From positions 1 through 9,507 of the forward strand of contig JASEHX010000043.1 in the NCBI GenBank assembly GCA_030018645.1: DNA of 9,507 nt, given 5' to 3'. The first letter of the stretch is position 1. The number at the start of each line of letters is the position of its first letter. This DNA comes from Candidatus Margulisiibacteriota bacterium. Lineage in GTDB: Bacteria > Margulisbacteria > WOR-1 > O2-12-FULL-45-9. Positions 6,001-9,507 of the stretch are shown piece after piece. Position numbers and translations under genes: made by a program. The notes under the pieces were generated by a model that made no database searches, was not told the DNA's origin, and saw only the letters and a program-made list of their open reading frames with translations.

Positions 6001-6983
6001 TCGTTGGGAACAAAAAGCTCCTCAAATTTATTGATGGCGTAGCGGTCGGTCATGCCGGCGATAAAGTCGATCGTGTTCTGCAGTTGTTCTTCTTCGCTTT
6101 TAAGACCTTTTTGGAAATCGCGGTTGTAATGGTAATAACGGAAGAGCTGGCGGATTAAAATGGGCACTTTGGCCTCTTCTTTTTTGGCCACCGGATTGAT
6201 ATAAACGTTTTTATACATGAACGCATATAAACCGTCCATGGCATTTTGTACGGCAGGGCTCATGCTGATCTTGGGTTTATTCCGAGAGTGTTTGACAATA
6301 TCCAACACAATGGTGTCAAGGATATTTTTGCCCAAGACCTGCATCTGCCGGCGCGGGAGGCGGCTTTTACGCAGAACTCCAGCGGCAACCGCGTCTTCAA
6401 TGTCATGCCGCAAATAGGCAATGCGGTCGGCAATCCGGACGATACAGCCTTCCAGTGTCGCCGGCCAGGGATCGTCGGGAGTGTGGTTCTTGATGCCGTC
6501 CAGCACTTCCCAGCAAAGGTTTAGCCCTTGACCGTCTTTTTCCAGCACTTCCACTACCCGCAAACTTTGTTCGTTATGGTAAAAATGGCGCCCGTAATTT
6601 TCCTGCAAAATTTTATCCAGCACAAATTCACCGGCATGTCCAAACGGAGTATGTCCCAAGTCATGCGCCAGGGCAATTGCTTCTGCCAAGTCCTCATTAA
6701 GCTTTAAGGCCCGGGCAATGGTGCGGGCAATTTGCGCCACTTCTATCGTGTGCGTCAAACGGGTGCGGTAATGGTCTTCAGCCGGGGAAATAAAAACCTG
6801 GGTCTTGTGTTTCAGGCGCCGGAAGGCCTTGCAATGGATGATCTTGTCCCGGTCACGCTGGAATGCGGTGCGGATCGGGCACTCGGCTTCCTTCCGCTTC
6901 CTTCCCCGCGTCTTCGCAGACAGCGCGGCGAAAGGCGAAAAACTTTTTTCTTCCTGTTTTTCTATTTCTTGGCGGATTAGCAC
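5967..6983 (-). CDS. dgt: Deoxyguanosinetriphosphate triphosphohydrolase-like protein (HD domain)
   Basis: This HD-superfamily dNTP triphosphohydrolase cleaves dNTPs to the deoxynucleoside and tripolyphosphate and so limits dNTP pools. From the GTG at 6983 it has 338 residues. The N-terminal block RTAFQRDRDKIIHCKAFRRL (38-57) is typical of the bacterial Dgt-like family. Metal-binding residues of the HD site are visible as H78 (RLTHTIEV), H107-D108 (ALAHDLGHTPFGH) and D186 (RIADRIAYL). The GTG shares its first base with the ppdK stop (TAGTG). There is no Shine-Dalgarno, so translation probably depends on terminating ppdK ribosomes. An ATG at 7049 is also in frame. It would add 22 residues encoded inside ppdK (with RPDCTPGRRAGR) that do not resemble the family N-terminus, while the GTG start gives the expected MLIRQEIE-like beginning. 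The 3' end overlaps dnaG. Confidence 0.93.
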   Translation of the reverse strand: MLIRQEIEKQEEKSFSPFAALSAKTRGRKRKEAECPIRTAFQRDRDKIIHCKAFRRLKHKTQVFISPAEDHYRTRLTHTIEVAQIARTIARALKLNEDLAEAIALAHDLGHTPFGHAGEFVLDKILQENYGRHFYHNEQSLRVVEVLEKDGQGLNLCWEVLDGIKNHTPDDPWPATLEGCIVRIADRIAYLRHDIEDAVAAGVLRKSRLPRRQMQVLGKNILDTIVLDIVKHSRNKPKISMSPAVQNAMDGLYAFMYKNVYINPVAKKEEAKVPILIRQLFRYYHYNRDFQKGLKSEEEQLQNTIDFIAGMTDRYAINKFEELFVPNEWRSDSPHPRG

Positions 6984-9507
6984 TATTTTAATTTTAATAC
7001 GGCCTGCGCGGCGGCCAGGCGTGCAATCGGGACGCGATAGGGCGAACAACTGACATAATTTAAGCCCACCTGATGGCAGAATTCCACTGATTTAGGGTCG
7101 CCGCCGTGCTCGCCGCAAATCCCTACTTTCAAATCCTGGCGGGTAGAGCGGCCTTTCTTGACCGCCATTTCCACCAGTTGGCCGACGCCAACGGCATCAA
7201 GCACTTGGAAGGGATCGTCCTTGTAAATTCCCATTTCGACATAGGCCGGCAAAAATTTGCCGGCGTCATCGCGCGAAAGTCCCATGGTCATCTGGGTCAG
7301 GTCGTTGGTGCCGCAGGAGAAAAACTCGGCGGCTTCGGCAATCTTGTCGGCGGTCAGTGCCGCGCGCGGGATCTCGATCATAGTACCCACCAAATATTTG
7401 ACCTTTACTTTATATTTGGCAATGGTTTCCCCGGCCACCTGGCGGATAATGGTTTCTTGGTTTTTAAATTCGGCAATATCACCCACCAAGGGGACCATGA
7501 TTTCGGGCTCAACGTGGATGCCCTGCTTTTTTAATTCACAGGCCGCTTCCATGATGGCCCGGGACTGCATTTCGGTAATTTCGGGATAAATAATTCCCAG
7601 GCGGCAGCCGCGATGGCCCAGCATGGGATTGAATTCATGTAAAGAATTTACTTTTTGGATTACCTTGTCAACGCTGACCCCCAGGTCCGCCGCAATTTCT
7701 TCTTGCTGTTTCCTCTCATGCGGCACAAATTCGTGCAGGGGCGGGTCGAGCAAGCGGATGGTGACCGGCAGGCCGTCCATCGCTTTAAAAATACCGATAA
7801 AATCGCCTTTTTGCATGGGCAATAATTTAGCCAAGGCCTTCTTGCGGCCGGCCAAGTCATCGGCCAAAATCATTTCGCGCACGGCTTTGATCCTATCGCC
7901 TTCAAAAAACATATGTTCGGTGCGGCACAGACCAATCCCTTCGGCGCCAAAATCGCGAGCTACCTTGGCGTCATGCGGCGTATCGGCGTTGGTGCGCACT
8001 TTTAATTTGCGGACCTTATCGGCCCAGCCCATCAGTTTGCCGAAATTGCCGGAAACCTTGGGTTTAATGGTGGGGACTTGGCCTTTCATCACTTCGCCGC
8101 TGCTGCCGTCTAGAGAAATCCAATCACCTTCTTTAATGACGGAGCCATTGACGCTAAATTGTTTGGCTTTGTAGTCAATCTCCAGCGCGCCGCAGCCGGC
8201 GACGCAGCATTTCCCCATCCCGCGGGCCACTACCGCTGCGTGGGAGGTCATTCCGCCGCGGGCGGTTAAAATACCTTGGGCGACATTCATCCCGCCGATA
8301 TCTTCGGGAGAAGTTTCAATGCGGACCAAAATCACTTTCTTGCCGCCTTTGGCCCATTCTTCGGCGTCGTCGGCGTGGAAAACCACTTGGCCGGAAGCCG
8401 CGCCGGGGGAAGCGGGGAGCCCTTTAGCAATCACTTCTTTTTTGGCTTTGGGATCAAACATAGGATGCAGTAGTTGGTCAAGCTGGTCGGGGCTCATGCG
8501 CAAAAGGGCGGTATTGGTATTGATTAATTTTTCATCCACCATATCGCAGGCAATTTTGAGGGCAGCGGCGGCGGTCCTTTTACCGTTGCGGGTTTGCAGC
8601 ATCCACAGTTTGCCTTTCTGGATGGTAAATTCAATATCCTGCATGTCGCGGTAATGTTTTTCCAGTTTTTTGTAAATGGCTTCCAGGGCGGCGTAGGCCT
8701 TGGGCATAACTTCTTCCAGGGTCTTTTGCTCTGCGGATGATTTGGTGGAATGATTAACTGGCTGCGGGGTGCGGATACCGGCCACTACGTCTTCCCCCTG
8801 GGCATTGATGAGATATTCCCCGTAAAACCGTTTGTCGCCGGTGGCGGGGTTGCGGGTAAAAGCAACACCAGTGCCGGAGTCATCGCCCATATTGCCAAAG
8901 ACCATGGCCTGGACGTTAACGGCGGTCCCCCAATCGTGCGGGACTTTATTAATTTGCCGGTATTTGACAGCGCGGTCGCCCATCCAGGAGCCGAATACAG
9001 CTTCAATGGCTCCCCACAACTGCTTGGCCGGGTCTTCCGGAAAATCAATTCCTTTGCGTTTTTTTATAATAGCTTTGAAACGTTTGACCAGTTCTTTCAG
9101 GTCAGCCGCTTTCAGGTCAACATCCAGCTTGATCCCCTTTTCCTTTTTGACTTCTTCCATAATCTCTTCAAATGGGTCGATATCGGTTTTAGTTTGCGGT
9201 TTCAGCCCGAGGACAACGTCACCGTACATCTGCACAAAGCGGCGGTAGGCGTCCCAGGCAAACCTTTCGTTTTTCGATTGTTTTACCAGTCCAAGGACGG
9301 TCTGGTCATTTAATCCCAAGTTTAAAACCGTATCCATCATCCCGGGCATGGAAACGCGTGCCCCGGAACGGACGGAAACCAGCAGTGGATTATTTTCGTC
9401 GCCAAATTTGCCGCCCATTATTTTTTCAATGAATGCTACCCCTTGGCGGATCTGGCCTTCCAATTCCTTGGGGTAGTTCATTTTATAATAAACCGTGCAC
9501 ATTTCAG
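6983..9507 (-). CDS. ppdK: Pyruvate,phosphate dikinase (5' end outside window)
   Basis: PPDK interconverts pyruvate, ATP and phosphate with PEP, AMP and pyrophosphate in the cytosol. In fermenters it can serve as a pyrophosphate-linked glycolytic or gluconeogenic step. Numbering from the ATG at 9502, the nucleotide-binding domain shows SVRSGARVSMPGMMDTVLNL (43-62), the mobile phosphohistidine domain GGMTSHAAV with catalytic H421 (codon 8242-8240) and its neighbouring regulatory T419, and the C-terminal PEP/pyruvate barrel ends with ICGEHGGDPKS carrying the catalytic C796. The ATG at 9502 is not the real start. The frame stays open to the window edge with a Glu codon before it, and E-M-C-T-V-Y-Y matches the internal 'TEaCt.YY' stretch of the family. 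About 60 N-terminal residues are therefore missing from the window, and the full protein would be near 900 residues. It ends in TAG, which overlaps the dgt GTG. Confidence 0.97.
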   Translation of the reverse strand, partial: EMCTVYYKMNYPKELEGQIRQGVAFIEKIMGGKFGDENNPLLVSVRSGARVSMPGMMDTVLNLGLNDQTVLGLVKQSKNERFAWDAYRRFVQMYGDVVLGLKPQTKTDIDPFEEIMEEVKKEKGIKLDVDLKAADLKELVKRFKAIIKKRKGIDFPEDPAKQLWGAIEAVFGSWMGDRAVKYRQINKVPHDWGTAVNVQAMVFGNMGDDSGTGVAFTRNPATGDKRFYGEYLINAQGEDVVAGIRTPQPVNHSTKSSAEQKTLEEVMPKAYAALEAIYKKLEKHYRDMQDIEFTIQKGKLWMLQTRNGKRTAAAALKIACDMVDEKLINTNTALLRMSPDQLDQLLHPMFDPKAKKEVIAKGLPASPGAASGQVVFHADDAEEWAKGGKKVILVRIETSPEDIGGMNVAQGILTARGGMTSHAAVVARGMGKCCVAGCGALEIDYKAKQFSVNGSVIKEGDWISLDGSSGEVMKGQVPTIKPKVSGNFGKLMGWADKVRKLKVRTNADTPHDAKVARDFGAEGIGLCRTEHMFFEGDRIKAVREMILADDLAGRKKALAKLLPMQKGDFIGIFKAMDGLPVTIRLLDPPLHEFVPHERKQQEEIAADLGVSVDKVIQKVNSLHEFNPMLGHRGCRLGIIYPEITEMQSRAIMEAACELKKQGIHVEPEIMVPLVGDIAEFKNQETIIRQVAGETIAKYKVKVKYLVGTMIEIPRAALTADKIAEAAEFFSCGTNDLTQMTMGLSRDDAGKFLPAYVEMGIYKDDPFQVLDAVGVGQLVEMAVKKGRSTRQDLKVGICGEHGGDPKSVEFCHQVGLNYVSCSPYRVPIARLAAAQAVLKLK

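Noticed and set aside
6984..7049. ATG at 7049 as the start of dgt
   Set aside because: It would add 22 residues encoded within the ppdK 3' end that do not match the Dgt family N-terminus; the GTG at 6983 gives the expected start and a TAGTG coupling.
8750..9313. Long plus-strand open frame (187 codons) opposite ppdK, and several similar ones opposite ppdK, dnaG and rpoD
   Set aside because: They lie antisense to genes with complete family motifs, have no ribosome-binding site or recognisable domain, and are expected from the codon bias of GC-rich coding DNA.
9500..9502. ATG at 9502 as the true start of ppdK
   Set aside because: The frame remains open to the window edge, and the residues around this Met match an internal family segment, so the gene is cut by the window.
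1..9507. CRISPR arrays, insertion-sequence ends, tRNA/rRNA genes, integrases
   Set aside because: No regularly spaced repeats, transposase or integrase motifs, or structural RNA signatures were found on either strand.

Overview
The window looks like chromosomal DNA from a bacterium, probably anaerobic or fermentative and perhaps from an uncultured lineage. The evidence is a pyruvate,phosphate dikinase gene running directly into a dGTPase / DNA primase / primary sigma factor cluster. Sigma-70-type -35/-10 boxes are visible. Ribosome-binding sites range from an excellent AGGAGG (rpoD) to none (dgt and the two small hypothetical genes). The lineage cannot be fixed from this sequence alone. Clostridia-like or candidate-phylum bacteria (for example Margulisbacteria/Saganbacteria) are guesses from gene order and sequence flavour.

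Layout, right to left on the minus strand: ppdK (its first ~60 codons lie beyond the right edge), dgt, dnaG and rpoD form one tightly packed unit. The ppdK/dgt junction shares one base (TAGTG), dgt/dnaG overlap by about 34 bases, and dnaG/rpoD are 20 bases apart. This is a housekeeping unit: PEP/pyruvate interconversion, dNTP pool control, replication priming and the primary sigma factor. Its sampled GC content is clearly higher than that of the left end.

Converging on rpoD with only 6 bases between stop codons is a plus-strand pair. It consists of a 136-residue beta-rich protein of unknown function and a membrane-anchored DUF2914-type protein. A good promoter stands in front of the pair, with its -10 box so close to the ATG that the mRNA is predicted to be leaderless.

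The left end carries a minus-strand AbiE-type toxin-antitoxin pair (AbiEi regulator, then AbiEii nucleotidyltransferase, overlapping by 8 bases). It is more AT-rich and has a near-consensus promoter (TTGACA-N17-TATATT) flanked by an inverted repeat, which fits an acquired defence/stability module. The 323-base spacer between its promoter-side start and the divergent hypothetical pair contains both promoters, a small hairpin and short palindromes, but no recognisable RNA gene.

Nothing in the window clearly amounts to a new multi-gene system. The points most worth following up are the predicted leaderless two-gene unit of unknown function, the AbiE module with its possible operator, and the small ORF coupled to the toxin stop codon.
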